Source of the DNA: Azorinus chamasolen
Taxonomy: Eukaryota; Mollusca; Bivalvia; Cardiida; Solecurtidae
Direction: 5' to 3'
Assembly (NCBI GenBank): GCA_963576725.1
Contig: OY755243.1
Location: forward strand, 39,665,243-39,729,242
DNA: 64,000 nucleotides
Both the position numbers and the translations under genes were made by a program. Under the pieces are notes generated by a model. It was not told the origin of the DNA and made no database searches. It worked only from the letters and a program-made list of their open reading frames with translations. Positions 11,357-25,300 of this stretch are shown one piece after another; positions within the stretch are counted from its first letter, which is position 1, and every line of letters starts with the position of its first letter.

Positions 11357-11579
11357 TGTTGTCCTCATAGGCTATTTTAGATCCAACCTCTTTGAATAAA
11401 TCTATCAAAAAGGAGCATTAACTAGAGAAAATGAATTTTTTAGAATTTTGTAATTTGAAACCATTGTGATAAATAGAGCATTTGCTCCTATAGGAGCAAA
11501 TGCTCTATTTATCACAATGGTTTCAACAGGTGACTTTTACAGAGGCATAGAAAGGCGTATTTATGGAGAAAAGGGTTAA
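11357..11579. mobile_element. F2 palindromic MITE with a 72-bp perfect inverted repeat
   Basis: Right end GAGAAAAGGGTTAA; left end degraded (CCTCATAGGCTATTTTAGAT). The core is a perfect, loopless palindrome at 11455-11526 with 36-bp arms, centred on GCTCCTA|TAGGAGC. One arm reads TTGAAACCATTGTGATAAAT then AGAGCATTTGCTCCTA. Non-coding. Confidence 0.85.
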
Positions 11580-11759
11580 ATATGTTGGACTGTAATAATT
11601 ATATTAAAATCTCTTTATATACTCCTCACTTGAGTTACCATTAGTCTGATGTTGACTGTGTCTAAATATGAAAAGGATACCAAACCCAGTTGGAGGACTT
11701 TCTGACATGAAAAATTCAAATTTTCTGGCTGGAATTTGAACCATAGTGATGAGGAGCAT

Positions 11760-12065
11760 AAATTGGTACCAACTTGTGACTGCATATTTCCGGGGTATCC
11801 GATAGGGTATTCCCTTGATTAGTTAACCGACAAACAGGCTAAGCGTGGATCACAGCATGACTTGATGCTGAAGGGGGCTTTTTTGTATACAGAACTAACA
11901 GATATTCTCCGTATAGTGCCATATAATATTGGTCACTAAATTAATAAAAATGCCCAGGTAAAAATTTCTAACCAGTAGATTCCTCTACCATGCAGACAGG
12001 TAGATCGGTAAACAACCTCTGAAAGCGTTAGAATCCATATGGCTGGTATTTATCACATGTATGGG
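11760..12065. repeat. Dispersed repeat R2, copy 1
   Basis: Shares a diverged, collinear sequence of about 300 bp with 22180-22495. Landmarks are ATTCCCTTGATTAGTTAACC, AGCGTGGATCACAGCATGA, GAACTAACAGATATTC, ACAGGTAGATCGGTAAACAA and TATCACATGTATG. No coding potential. Its class is unknown. Confidence 0.7.
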
Positions 12066-13320
12066 GGATAAGTGATGGTTGTCAGTCGAAGACCATAACC
12101 ACTTCGCCATAGATGTCCCTCAGGGTGAAACACCGTTTTCCAATTATCTTCCCAAGTACTAAGTTAATTAAGATCATTATGAAGTGGTCTACAGTCAATT
12201 TAGGATCAGATGGAAAGATATGCTATAGTGGGTGTAAGGAGTACAAAAAGGAACTGAAGAAGAGCCTTAGAGGTAATGTCAATTCAAGAAAATAAATTGG
12301 CGGGGATATATCATTTAATTCCCAGCTACTCCAATTAGAAATAAGATGCAGTACTGTCGTACCGTCGTGTAAAAGCCTTAATAGGATTCTACGACGTATA
12401 GATACAGATACTGTATTTTGTAAAAAAAAAAAATATATATTTACTCATTTAATTTAACTACAATGTATATATATTTTAAAAAAAATTAAGACAAATCAAT
12501 GATTAATTAATTCTCATATATATAATGATTGTTCAAAAATGTGATTGCGCAACGCAATATGAAAATTATTATTACAAATCTGATTACTGAGTCTGTTAAT
12601 CTTTTTTTGAAGCAACTCATAATCATGCAGAGACCAGTTAAAGGTGGGGCGGAACCTTACATTTATATATGTGTGCTAATTGCTTTCATTATCATATAAT
12701 AAACAGAGAACAATTGAATTTATCAATAAGCGACCTAAAGATATTGCTGTAAACAGGAATTGCTCAAAATAAAAGGCAGCAAATATCTGCCCAAGCTAAA
12801 ACAGTAAGGGGGGGGGGATGTTTGTCCTAGTCCAATATTGAATCTAGGCATATGTAAGGTTTTGGGACAAAATCGCACTCTTTTTAAACCACTATGATTT
12901 GCAAGAATGGCAATTTTAATGAAATGGACAAAAAATAGTGTGGCTGACACATCCGCGAAAAGGCATGTCAATGTGATATTTTCAACAAATAATAAATCCA
13001 TATTTTATGTCTTCCTCCCATTCCCTTTGTAATTATGATGAGCAAAACAAACCATCTAAGAAAATAATTAAAATGTTTAAATTACCTTACAATCCAGCAA
13101 AAGGTTTTATCAGGGCTGCGGCGGCGGGTGTCAACTTAATGGTCCGTGTTTTATACATTTTCCTTTCTGGTTCTCCAATTCCGCTGCGCTTTTCAAAAAA
13201 CGGAGAAACAATTCATTTCTCGCAGGTGCACGAGATTCAACTACATCCGCCAATTTCAAAACAAGCAAATGAAGATGGATAACGCCTTTTATAAATTAGT
13301 TTAGTTTTTACCATTAACAC
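12066..13320 (+). promoter_or_regulatory. 5' flank and probable promoter/leader of the XKR gene
   Basis: About 12300-12700 is very AT-rich. About 13080-13320 has clustered CpG (GGGCTGCGGCGGCGGGTG, CATTCCGCTGCGCTTTTC-like stretches), unusual in this CpG-poor window and lying directly before the XKR start codon. An open frame of about 90 codons at 13007-13282 probably just reflects this region; I see no family resemblance in it. The transcription start is not determined. The promoter role is inferred from position. Confidence 0.5.
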
Positions 13321-13396
13321 ATGGCTCGTTTTAGCTTTTACGACGTTTTTGTATCTATTTTATCCCTCGTCACATATGTGGCCGATACAGGCACTG
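13321..13396 (+). CDS. XKR exon 1
   Basis: ATG at 13321, with an in-frame TAA two codons upstream. Encodes 25 residues, MARFSFYDVFVSILSL then VTYVADTGT, the first membrane helix, and ends in phase 1 at CACTG|GTAAGC. Joined to exon 2 it gives VADTGTD-IWLIVYF, the expected XKR layout of an acidic motif followed by an aromatic-rich loop. It lies almost exactly midway between the inverted elements at 8635-10425 and 16449-18247. Confidence 0.85.
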
Positions 13397-16300
13397 GTAA
13401 GCTACTTTGCTCACATTCAAAACCAGACAGGGCAACACTTACTCATACAAACATCATATAGCAGCAACAAAAGACACCTACAAATATTCATTTTATCCAA
13501 AGACCTATGATAAAACATCATAGGTCTTTGTTTTATCCTAGAACAGTAAACCAGTAGAACCTACTCCCAGTCTCTGTACAGTCGGCAGCCACAGTCGATG
13601 CATTTAAGTCCTTAGTTCCAGTGGCTGTCCTAATACCGATACTTAATAATTAGACCTATACAGCTTGTATCCCCTTCTCCTGTAATATGAAATAGGCACA
13701 GCCTATAAGCGAGCACAGCTGCCAAACGCATTCAACTAAATAAAATGAAAGCATATATGGTGAATTTGATGATTTATACACCAGATTCTAAAAGTAACAG
13801 AACAATAAACGAATAAACGAATACAGTACACCTTGATAAAAGTTGAAAGCACAACAAGAAAACAAATCTTAACTTAAACCATCAATCTCTTACTTTTCGT
13901 TAAAGAGGAAGTCCCTACAATGATCGTATATTTTCATTAATATCATACAACTTGGTATCTGTTAATGTAACCTTACCTGTTACCTGTTGTCGAACTCAAT
14001 ATTAGTTACTAGTAACTCTCCGAGCCGTCTCGTATATTTGTCCTGGTCCGGTTTGGGCGAAAGTTTCATAGCAATCTGGCTGAAATTTGTTTTTTAAATC
14101 ACTCCAATGAGAATTCAATCTGCTTTTAAATATATTCACTGTGTCTGAGGTAACCACTTTCTCAGGGAGGCTATTCCATCGATTTATTATTCGTTGCGAA
14201 AATGTGTGCCTTCTGATGTCTAGTCTAAAGCGTTTCTTTTTTAATTTTTGTGGATGACCCCTTGTTACAACATTTTGGTTAAGAGTGAAGAGTTGTGTCT
14301 TGTCAGCTTTATCTATCCCGTTTAAAATTTTGAATACTTGAATCATGTCTGCTCTAAGCCTACGATATTCTAGTGAAGGTATTCCCAAATTTTTCATTCT
14401 GTCTGTATAGTTTTTGTTTTTGTTATAATAATGCTCAATCATTATTATGAAGGTTCCTAATTTGAACTTATATCGAAAAATGTCCCTGTAATACAAATAA
14501 ACCGATTTCATCTTGTTCTACAACACAATATTATCGACCTTTTCCGTTAAATTCTTCCGCGTTTTGCCAATGATCACCCGATCCTTTCATTGTTTTCGTA
14601 ATAGCTTTCTCGGAAGTGGCCGGAGAATCGCGAATAGGGCGAACAGTTACGAAACTAAAACACAAACCGAATAAAACTGAAACATCGGGGAGTAAAACCG
14701 GGATCGCCGATATGAAACACTTGGATGTTTTGTCATTATAAACGGTAATTGGATGGGGCTTTTTGTGATATACTACTTTTCAGAATATATATAAACAAAT
14801 GACTTTTGTATATTTCAAGTGTTTATGAAACACGTCAAATGTAGGGACACCCCCTTTAATACATATCCAAGTCATAAAGTGGTTGATAGATCTACTTTTG
14901 GTCCAAGACTGTGACATCTTATTGGCTGATGTTTGTGTTTCAGACTTATATAAGTGACTGTCCGGCTGCAATTTATTTAATGTATGTTTAATTGGTTAGC
15001 GACGATCATGTCACCCACCATACTATGTTGATTTAAAAAAAAATGGCTTTAACTGAACCTTGGCAATAAGTCATCTTCACAAAGTACTGTAATATTAATG
15101 TGAAATAAAAGTGTATTGGTTAGCGATGTTCATGTCACCCACCATACTTCATTCAATTTCTTATAAACAAAATACTACAGTTAGTAATAAAATGTATATA
15201 TATATTAGCAATATATATATGTTAAATATTGTAATATAATGTGAAATAGTTGTGTATCATGGTTAGCGACGAACAAGTCATCCACCAATTTTTTACAAGT
15301 TGAATGTTGTAATATATCTGTTATGGGATAAATTAACAACCAACACGTTTTTTATTTTACTGCATACATGTTTCGATTTACATCTTCATCAGTGCATAAC
15401 AACTATAATATACTTAACGTCACGGAAGTGACGTCATCGTATAAACAATGGCGGGAAAATATATATATATCTGTGAAATAGAACTTTGTGTATTGGTTAG
15501 CGACGATCATGTCACCCCCAAATTTTACAAGTAAAATAAGAAACTCATAATGCTGCACTTTGATGTTTAAATTATTGACATTATGTCACATAGTCTAAAT
15601 CACAAGACAGTAGATTAGTGATAGTAACCCTTTCCTTCATTGCCAGAAGGGCATTACATGTATAATGTAATACTGCTTCAAGCAAGCTGAAATTAAGGTT
15701 TGGTAATGCTTAAAGCAAGATGACAAGAAACCAGAAAGCTCAAGGATTTAAGCTGCCATCAGATCTGTATTCACCATCATCAGTAAATATTAATTGTAAA
15801 AAATATAGTAAAGGTGTCATATGGTGTTAAATATGCAGAGGATAATCCGATTGGTTAAAATGGCAAGACAAGCTGTGTGTTAGTTGTGGTATATGTACAC
15901 CAGGTACATTTAGGTGCATTGAGATAGAAACATGCAGAAAACAGAAGATATTGATAGAGCTGTTGTGTTAGTAACCTAAATGACAATTGATGCTAATGAT
16001 GGTGATGATAGACTTTGAAGTTACTGGATAGGTCAAGGACAATACTGTGTGCATGCATTTATAAACATGTATTTATTAAAACATACAACATAATGTTTAG
16101 CTATTTCCTATTTAGCATGGAGGAAAGGGTTAAACATTTGAACTATGTGTTTCACATGCATACAGTATATCATAGGGGTAGTTAAAAGCTATTTTCATTT
16201 GAAATCCCATGAATCAGAATCATTTTCATCATTAAAATTGTAATTAATAGCATCATCATCATCAACAGCAGCAACATCTTGCAGTGAAGAAGGACAACTT

Positions 16301-19300
16301 AAGTCATTCTGAACTGTCTTGCAAACAATGGAAAACCACTTGTAGTTAGCCAGTGATCAGGATGAACTTCATCATCCATATATGAACATAACTTCATATA
16401 TAAGTAGATTTTCTACATTTTTTAGAATTTGGAGCATGCCTCCCTCGGTTTTTTATGCCCCCAAAGCTAGGCTTTGGCGGCATATAGTGATCGCACCGTG
16501 CGTGGGTGGGTGTGTGGGTGTGTGGGTGGGTGGGTGGGTGGGTGTGTGTGTGTGTGGGTGTGTGTACATTTTGTCCGGAGTATATTTCCTTTGTCACATC
16601 AGCTACGGATACCAAATTTGGTGTGTGAGTTCATCTTGGGATGGGGGAGTGTCGCGTACCATTTTCATGTCACTGTGACCTTGACCTTGACCTTTGACCT
16701 TGATTTTACAAAAAGCTTGTCCGGAGCATATCTCCTTTACCTTACCAGCTAAAGATTCCAAATTTGCTGTGTGAGTTCATCTTGGGATGGCGGAGTGTCG
16801 CGTACCATTTCCAGGTCACTGTGACCTTGACCTTGACCTTTGACCTCAATTTTAAAAAAAGCTTATGCCTTACCAGCTACAAAAAGCTTGTCCGGAGTAT
16901 ATCTCCTATACCTTACCAGCTAAGGATTCCAAATTTGGTGTGTTAGTTCATCTTGGGATGGAGGAGTGTCGCGTACCATTTTCAGATCACTGTGACCTTG
17001 ACCTTGACCTTTGACCGATTTTACAAAAAGCTTGTCCGGAGCATATCTCCTTTACCTTACCAGCTACAGATTCCAAATTTGGTGTGTGAGTTCATCTTGG
17101 GATGGCGGAGTGTCGCGTACCATTTCCAGGTCATTGTGACCTTGACCTTGACCTTTGACCTCGATTTTAAAAACCGCTTATACCTTACCAGCTACAAAAA
17201 GCTTGTCCGGAGTATATCTCCTATTCCTTACCAGCTAAGGATTCCAAATTTGGTGTGTGAGTTCATCTTTGGATGGAGGAGTGTCGCATACCATTTTCAG
17301 ATCACTGTGACCTTGACCATGACCTTTGACCGATTTTACAAAAAGCTTGTCCGGAGCATATCTCCTTTACCTTACCAGCTACAGATTCCAAATTTGGTGT
17401 GTGAGTTCATCTTGGGATGGCGGAATGTCATGTACCATTTCCAGGTCACTATGACCTTAACCTTGACCTTGACCGATTTTACAAAAAGCTTGTCCAGAGC
17501 ATATCTCCTATACCTTACCAGATACGGATTCCAAATTTGGTTTGTGAGATCACCTTCAGATGGCGGAGTGTCGCGTACCATTTTCAGGTCACTGTGACCT
17601 TGACCTTGACCTTCGACCTCGATTTTACAAAAAAGGTTGTCCAGAGAATATCTCTTATACCTTACCAGCTACGGATTCCAAATTTAATGTGTGAGTTTAT
17701 CTTGGGATGGCGGTGTGTCGCGTACCATTTTCAGGTCACTGTGACCTTGACCTTTGACCTAGATTTTACACAAAGCTTGTCTGGAGCATTTCTCCTATAC
17801 CTTACCAGCTACGGAATCCAAATTTGGTTTGTGAGTTCATCTTGGGATGGGGGAGAGTCATGTACCATTTTCAGATCACTGACCTTGACCTTCACCTTTG
17901 ACCTCAATTTTACAGTCCGGAGCATATCTCCTATATCTTACCAGATACAAAAAGCTTGTCCAGAGCATATCTCCTATACCTTAAACGTTGACAATCAACC
18001 CAGGGTCCTTTTTAACGTTGAGAATGACTTAGGTCCTTTTTAACTAAGTTTTGACGCTTGGCTCTTTTCTTAGCTATCATAATCGTCAAAGGTTCTGTTT
18101 CTAATGTTAAGAACTCACTCCTGTGTCATTTTTAACAGCATCAAAATTTCATGTTACACCTGCATTACATTGTATTGTTTTTCCACCAAAATGCATTTCG
18201 GTGTCAAACACTTTGGGGGCATTTGTCACCCGTGACGACCCTCTTGTTTTTTGTGCTTCTTTTCTGGATGCCTCTATCCAATCTGATTGTTGGTAGATTG
18301 TGCTGAGTGTTTATGTGTGCTATTTTTGTATTTATATGTCTTATGTCTTCTTCTAAAGATTTTTGTTTAGTGTGTATTTCAGTGTCAGGGAATTGGCTTG
18401 AATGAAATTTGCTGTGCTTGTTTTTGAATTTTGTCTATTTCTGAAGTGATGAACCTTTAAAGTTGTGATGTCTGTGTTAAATGATGTTGCTAAGCCTTCA
18501 AGTTGTTCAATAATGTTAAAATAACTTTCTGTGTAGAGTGATTGTAATTAGAGAATATGTCTTCAAGGCTGTAGATCTATGTCTGGGATGTTAGATGTGG
18601 TTGTATGTGAGACAGACAGACAGAATGATTTTTGTAAACCAGTAGGCCTATTTAAAGAAGTCAGACAGACAGGCTGATTTATGTAAAACAGTATATCCAT
18701 TTAAAGAAGGACAGAAAGACTACGAAACTTACTAAATTAAACAGTACACTGACAGACAGACCTGCAGACAGACAGACTATTCGGATAGAGTATTCGGAAA
18801 GAACAAGTCAGATTTCACAAACAATTCTACGTTGCCGTAGACCTAGTTCTTTATAAAATCTCAGTGATATACATTCGTTTGCATGTTTCACTCGCATATT
18901 TATTCAAGCAATCGGCATTTGTTTAAGTAGGTCAAATTTACGCAAACCGCTTACACCGTCGAAAACACCCTACACCGGGATAAATATCTAGATGTAGATC
19001 TTATTCAAATAATGTGATGTTTTGTATTGAGAACTGATTCAAATGAAAAAAAAATCAATGTCTAAATTACTCACATACAAAGTTATTGACAGTAGGAACC
19101 GGAAGAGTAACACAGCTGAGCCTTGTATGTAAACAAAATGCACTGCAGACGACCACATCATGTGACCACAACTACGTCACTTACAAGTTGTGGATAAATA
19201 CGTCATCATACACTCGGCCTTTACCGCTAACTGGATGTCGGACGAAGATGTTTACCGAACGGAAAACATTAATTTTCTGGCAAAAAAACCCCAGCGATTA

Positions 19301-22300
19301 AAATAGTTAAATCTAATCTATACCGAAACGAAATGCAATTTTCAATGTAGTAAGTTTTAGAATATCGATTTTCTTTGTACACAAACGTTGTTGCGATTTA
19401 TGTGGACTGTCGGGTATTCAATCGTAACTACTCGTCATATTCCGTCAGAGTTAGGAATATAGGAATCACTCGGAACACACCGGTTATTTCCCTCCACGAA
19501 TCACTCGGAACACACCGGTTATTTCCCTCCATGGTCAAAACCGGAAGTAAACATCAGCAGATCCGATTCCAGGTTAACAATGTACAGCCTACAAAACCAA
19601 AATTATATCCTACGCGTTACCATAGAGCTCACTTCGTTCGCAAGAATGGCCTTCGGCCATTCTTGCGAGCTGTGCTCGCTATTACCGTTCCCCTTAGCAA
19701 AATAATTATCATGAAAACAATTACTTTAAATGCAACAAGGAGCTTCCTTGAAGGAATAGTGAGAAAAAATATTTTTCTAACGGAAAATAACACTTTAAGT
19801 AAACAAATAACCGAAAAATTGAACCAAATGTCGGTTCTTTTAACTCACTCAATGCTGCAAATGCAGCCTCCATGTTTCCTACATTGCCGTTCCTATGACG
19901 TCATAATCTCCCATTCAAAGGTGTTTGAGCACATTTGGGTCAAATATATACTGCACAAGAAAGGTTAAGTCCCAGACACTCACTATACCTAATAAACATT
20001 TTGAGTCATGTTGAACTATGTATTAATTGAAATCATTTTCAAAAGCCCCATGAACAAAATAAGACAGAATTATCAGCCTTATAAATTCAAATGTTATTTT
20101 ACAAAAAGTATTTACTGAGATTTGATTTAAAAAAATACTTTGAAATATACACATAACAATCAGCTAAACAGATAACACTTAAAATTAAAGAAATACCAAC
20201 ATATTTTCAGTTTAGATGTGTACTGGGGCATTTTATTCAGTACAGAAATGTATTTATGCCGTCTGATAACAGACTCCATTATACAAAATTTGACATGGGT
20301 CATGTTCATAACATGAACCCTAAGTTTTGCTGAACAGTATACTTGTGACGTGTTATTTCCTTGGTCACGTAATAAGGACCTGTCTGAACGTTTCCGTGGC
20401 ATCTGTCAATTTTTTAAGCTTTGAAACACGGATAATTTTTGGGGGAAAATGGTGTCACGTGATGAGAATGTTTATATTTTTGTTGAAAATAATCTTTTTC
20501 TTTAAAGTTTCATTCAATTTACCTGTTTTTTCCCTATTTTTCGGCTCTGTATCTAAAAGTGTTTTATTTACAATCGAAAAACACTTTTAGCGATGACGTA
20601 GAGAGGTCGCACGCGCCATACAAAGCGCTTTTGTGATGCGGACGGAATAATAGGAAAGAACGGAAATATAGGAATCGAGGATATATAGTTTTATTTTTTT
20701 AACTAGTTCAGCATTCATTTTATTGAACTAAAGTTTTTTCTAAATTAGGCGCCAACACATAATTCTCAAAGTTGAGAGAGTGCATACATGTGATAACCTG
20801 CTGAGGCATGTCAGGTAGATTTAGGAAATTTGTTAGGTAGATTTGACTTTTGTCAGGTAGATTTTACCGACGCGACAAAATATATGGAGGAGAAAAAAGA
20901 AATTTACTTGATACTAATGTGTTTTTTTTATACTTTTTCACATTATCATTCATACTTTTCCATAAATGCATACCATACCATTATAAACCTTACATTACAC
21001 ACATAACATATACACGCATAAATATGCAAAGAGTATAGACCCAGAGCTATAGGAGCTGTCTAGTCAGGGTCTGCTCTGTTTGCTTATGATAAAGGAATGA
21101 TTCTACATGTTCCGGTTTGGCAAAAATCCAATGTGGTGTTATAACCCCCATTAACCCTTTCCTTCATATAAACAAGTTTCCATGCATTTGCAAACAGAGT
21201 AGACCCAGATCAGACAGCTCCTATAGGATCCATTTGAATTCAGGGTCTGCTCTGTTTACTTTTGGAATTTTAAAAACGTTTCTTTACTTTCTAAAATGGC
21301 TATAAAGTTCCACTCCATATTTCTTTATCACTACTTTGTTTAAATGAATATTCAGTAGGGGTTGAAATTTGGAATAAACATCGAACAGGGAAAGGGTTAA
21401 AACAAATACTAATAATGGACATGCAGTAATAATTCTAGATTTTTTCATGGGTCAGAAGGACTCTTTGAATTCAATAGGTCTCAAGCCCAAAACACTGGGC
21501 TCCTTATTAAATAATGCCATGAAAAAAATCAAGATTTATTGCTGTTTTATCATATTAATGAAAAAGTTATTCCATTTTATCTTATTTTATAATAACATTT
21601 TCAGGGTTTTTTGGCTTATTTTATAGCCCTTATTCAGCTATACTCCCAATGACAAAAAGAGTTTACTCAGTTCAAGTTAGTTACTTTAAACATTGAGCAG
21701 TCACAGAAATCTTGAAACCCCAACAGGTCCAGAGTCCGTGTTTTAGCCTGTATCTACAATCGTCGCGAAAACTGATGACATTTCAAATTTATATAGTTAT
21801 TATCTTTTAAGAGTTTGAAATGGTAGAGAATATTTCATGGTGTTTTGAATTACTTATTTTGTGTCCTTACCACTAATTATATTACTGAAAAAGTGTACAA
21901 ATCAAATTCATGATTATCAGTCCAAGCGGTCTTTTTTTCGAAGTGTTTCGGCCCATTGAAACAACAAGACCAAGCACAGCTGTCTTTGACAAGGAAGCAG
22001 AGAAGCATTTTTATGTCTTAATTATGAGAATATAATTCCTATTAGAGGGTCATGACACTCCCTTCGTCTTAATTTTGCGACAATGTCGCCTCGCTTCAGT
22101 AATAAACGTGCCGCATATGATATTTGTTGACAACGTTTACATTTTGGCACGACTGGTTCCCGAACAATTTATTAACTCCACTCTAGTGAAAACTGGAACC
22201 AACTCGTGATTATGTAATTGGGGTGTTCTCCACTGTCTCCACAGGGGATTCCCTTGATTGGTCCCTACCAAAACAGACCAAGCGTAGATCACAGCATGAT

Positions 22301-25300
22301 AGCAAGCTAAAGGTGGTCTGTGTGTGTAGAGAACTAACAGATAAACTCAATCAGGGAGGAAAATATGTCACTAAAAAAATTGTCTTGGTAAACTTTCAAA
22401 AACCGGTAGTTTTGTCTACCGGACAGGTAGAACGGTAAACCACCTCTGAAAACGGTAGAATTCACCTACCGTCGGTAGTTATCACATGTATGAGAGTGTT
22501 GTAATTCATAAGAAGAAGAAGAAGAAGAAATACTGTGCTGTAATCCCTAATGGCAAAATCTATCTATCTCTGTGTACTGCCAACCCCTCTCTCGAGTGTT
22601 ATAGGCAGGAAAAGGTGCAGGTCGGAACTGTAAGTAACAAAAGGTGATAGGGATAAGAACCTGGTAATGAGTATTTTCAGGTCAGTGAGAGACATGAACA
22701 AGGTTCAAGTCATAGATAAAATATTAGCAAGTTAGTGAGGTGTGAAAAAGATTAAAAGTAAAAACACTAGTATGTAACTAATACTGCATCCTCACCACTG
22801 CCTGCCTGATTTGTTCCACAGGGGTCTGGACCGCTTCATGGGGGTCTACATGTACTATATAATAAGGGTTCCAACTAGCAGAACGGACATCCGTGTACCA
22901 CAAGTACAAATATGAATGTAACTCTTGCAATTTCAATGATAATTTTGTAATTCTTTCGGCTATTGAAAGGCAATATATTTTACTATCAAATAAATATAAT
23001 CTTCTCAAGGTAACTTACGCGCAATTATCAATCCAACAACGATTTTCTCAAAATTTCATGTGTTTTCTGGGTCATTGACAAACGTTCGTTCACCCCGGTT
23101 TCACTATATCACAGCCATAACCTGGCGATTTTCAGTTCAAAAGATGGCGTGGTTCAATAAAACAACCCAAATATATCAACAATCTCCATTTGTTTTGTCC
23201 TCTAAATAAGTAAGCAACTAGCAACAGCGGCCTTTCCGTCTGTCGTTATGTTTCTATTTCGGATGCTGCCATTTTGCAACAAATTTGAATGGAGCCATTT
23301 CATTGGATGAGCGAAGGAAAAGTTGGGAAATCCGTGACGTCACGTACAATGGCTCCTTCCTCGACGATTTGAAGCAAACTGACAAAACTCGCTAATTTAC
23401 ATCATTCTTTTGATGCTTGGGACTAAAAATTGGAGGTGGGTGATAGAATTGATTCGGTTTATTGAACCACGCCATTTTTTAAACTGCAAATTGCCAGGTT
23501 ATTGCTGTGATATAGTGAAACCGGGGTGAACGAACGTTTGTCAATGACCAAAAAAACACATGAAATTTTGAGAAAATCATTGTTGGATTGATACTTGTTC
23601 ATAAGTTACCGTTATAAGATTATATTCATTTGATAGAAAAATATATTGGCTTTCAATAGCCGAAAGACTTACGAAATTATCATTTAAATTGTAAGAGTTA
23701 CAGTCATATTTGTACTCGTGGTACACGTATACTCGTTCTGCTAGTTGGAACCCTTGTTATTATATAGTACACATATATACCTCAAATGAAGCGGTCCAGG
23801 CCCCTATGATTTGTTCAAGGTCAGGCAGGGTTGCGATGTTACAGGGAAGCTGGTTCCAAAGGGTAATACAATGGGGAAAGAATGAGAATTTGCGGTAGTC
23901 TGATGTAACCTGTAATTGTCTAAGTGAGAGAGGGTGCATATGTCTAGTTGATCTAAGTGGTTTTACAATGTAAGGTGGAAGACTGGTGGATACTAAGTTA
24001 TGGTAAATCTTAACATAATAAGGCAGAAGTCAAGTCTACGGTGTTCGAGGGATCGCCAGCCAAGATCTTTCTGCATGGCAGTTACTGACAACAATGGAGA
24101 ATAATCATGTTTTACCCACCGTATCGCTCGCCTCTGGACCATTTCAACTTTATGAATATTGCTTTGTGTATAGGGGTGCCAAACTGTTGAGGCATATTCC
24201 AACTGGGGCCAGACCATGGATTTATATGCAAGTTGTTTTACGTTCTCATTTTTTGTAGTGATATTTCTTTTAATGAATCCTAAGGTTTTGTTTGCATTTG
24301 ATGTTATTCTTGTGATGTGTGTATTGAAACTTAAGTCTGTAGATAGATCTAGGCCAAGATATTTTGCATTAGGGACGGATGTTAAAGCTTGGCCATGGAG
24401 AAAATACTTGTTTTTTATCACGTTTTTGTTTTTAGTAATGTGGAGTACTTGACACTTTGAGGGGTTAAACTCCATGTCCCACTCCTTCTCCCAGATCTGC
24501 ATGTTATTGAGATCTTCCTGTAAAGATTGGGAGTCAGAGGGGGAGTCAATGGTGATGTAGACCGCTGTGTCATCAGCAAAGAGTCGAATTTGAGATTTAG
24601 AAACTGAGAAAGGAAGCTCATTGATATAAAGAAGGAAGCAGAGAAGACCAAGGACAGAGCCTTGAGGAACACCAGAATTTACAGAGACTTCGGTGGAGTG
24701 GGCATCATCCATCACAACAGTTTGAGTTCTGCCAATTAAGAATGAACGTATCCAGTTTAAGATTTGTGGAGAGACACCATTATTTTGAAGAGTATAGAGT
24801 TACTTTGTCAAAAGCTTTGCTGAAATCTAGCAGTATAAGATCTGTTTGTTTAACCAAGACAGTATCGCAAGTGCGAGCTTGAGAATTGAAACTTGCAAAC
24901 CGCAGTAGAACATTACATTGATATTATTTTGACGATTTACACTGTAGATCAGAAAGATCCATGATTCAAGCACCATCCATTCAGTCCGTTGTGGACTTGA
25001 TGGGCATCCAAAGGTACTGGTGAATTCGCCTAATGACCAACTCGCCTACAATTAGATATATAGTAACCCGAATGGTGAATTCGCCTATAAAACAATTATA
25101 GAACGATTCTATTTCACACCTTATACATGTATAATGTATATATACAGGTATATCAGCCAGTAGCATACCAATAAAATAAAAGTTTTTTGTAACAAGATCA
25201 ACTTGTCTTGTCTTCTTATCCAGATGTTGTTGGGTTGTGTGTTTTTTAAAAATAAAACTAAAGATCAGTGTAGCCCCTTATCACTACACACCACGAGAGG

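Noticed and set aside
13007..13282. 91-codon plus-strand frame before XKR exon 1
   Set aside because: It does not join exon 1 in frame (TAA at 13315-13317 precedes the ATG) and has no family resemblance; probably promoter or leader sequence.
19375..19968. 197-codon frame
   Set aside because: Contains a 38-bp duplication and a hairpin, has no recognised domain and no ATG context; likely chance in a CpG-richer repeat.
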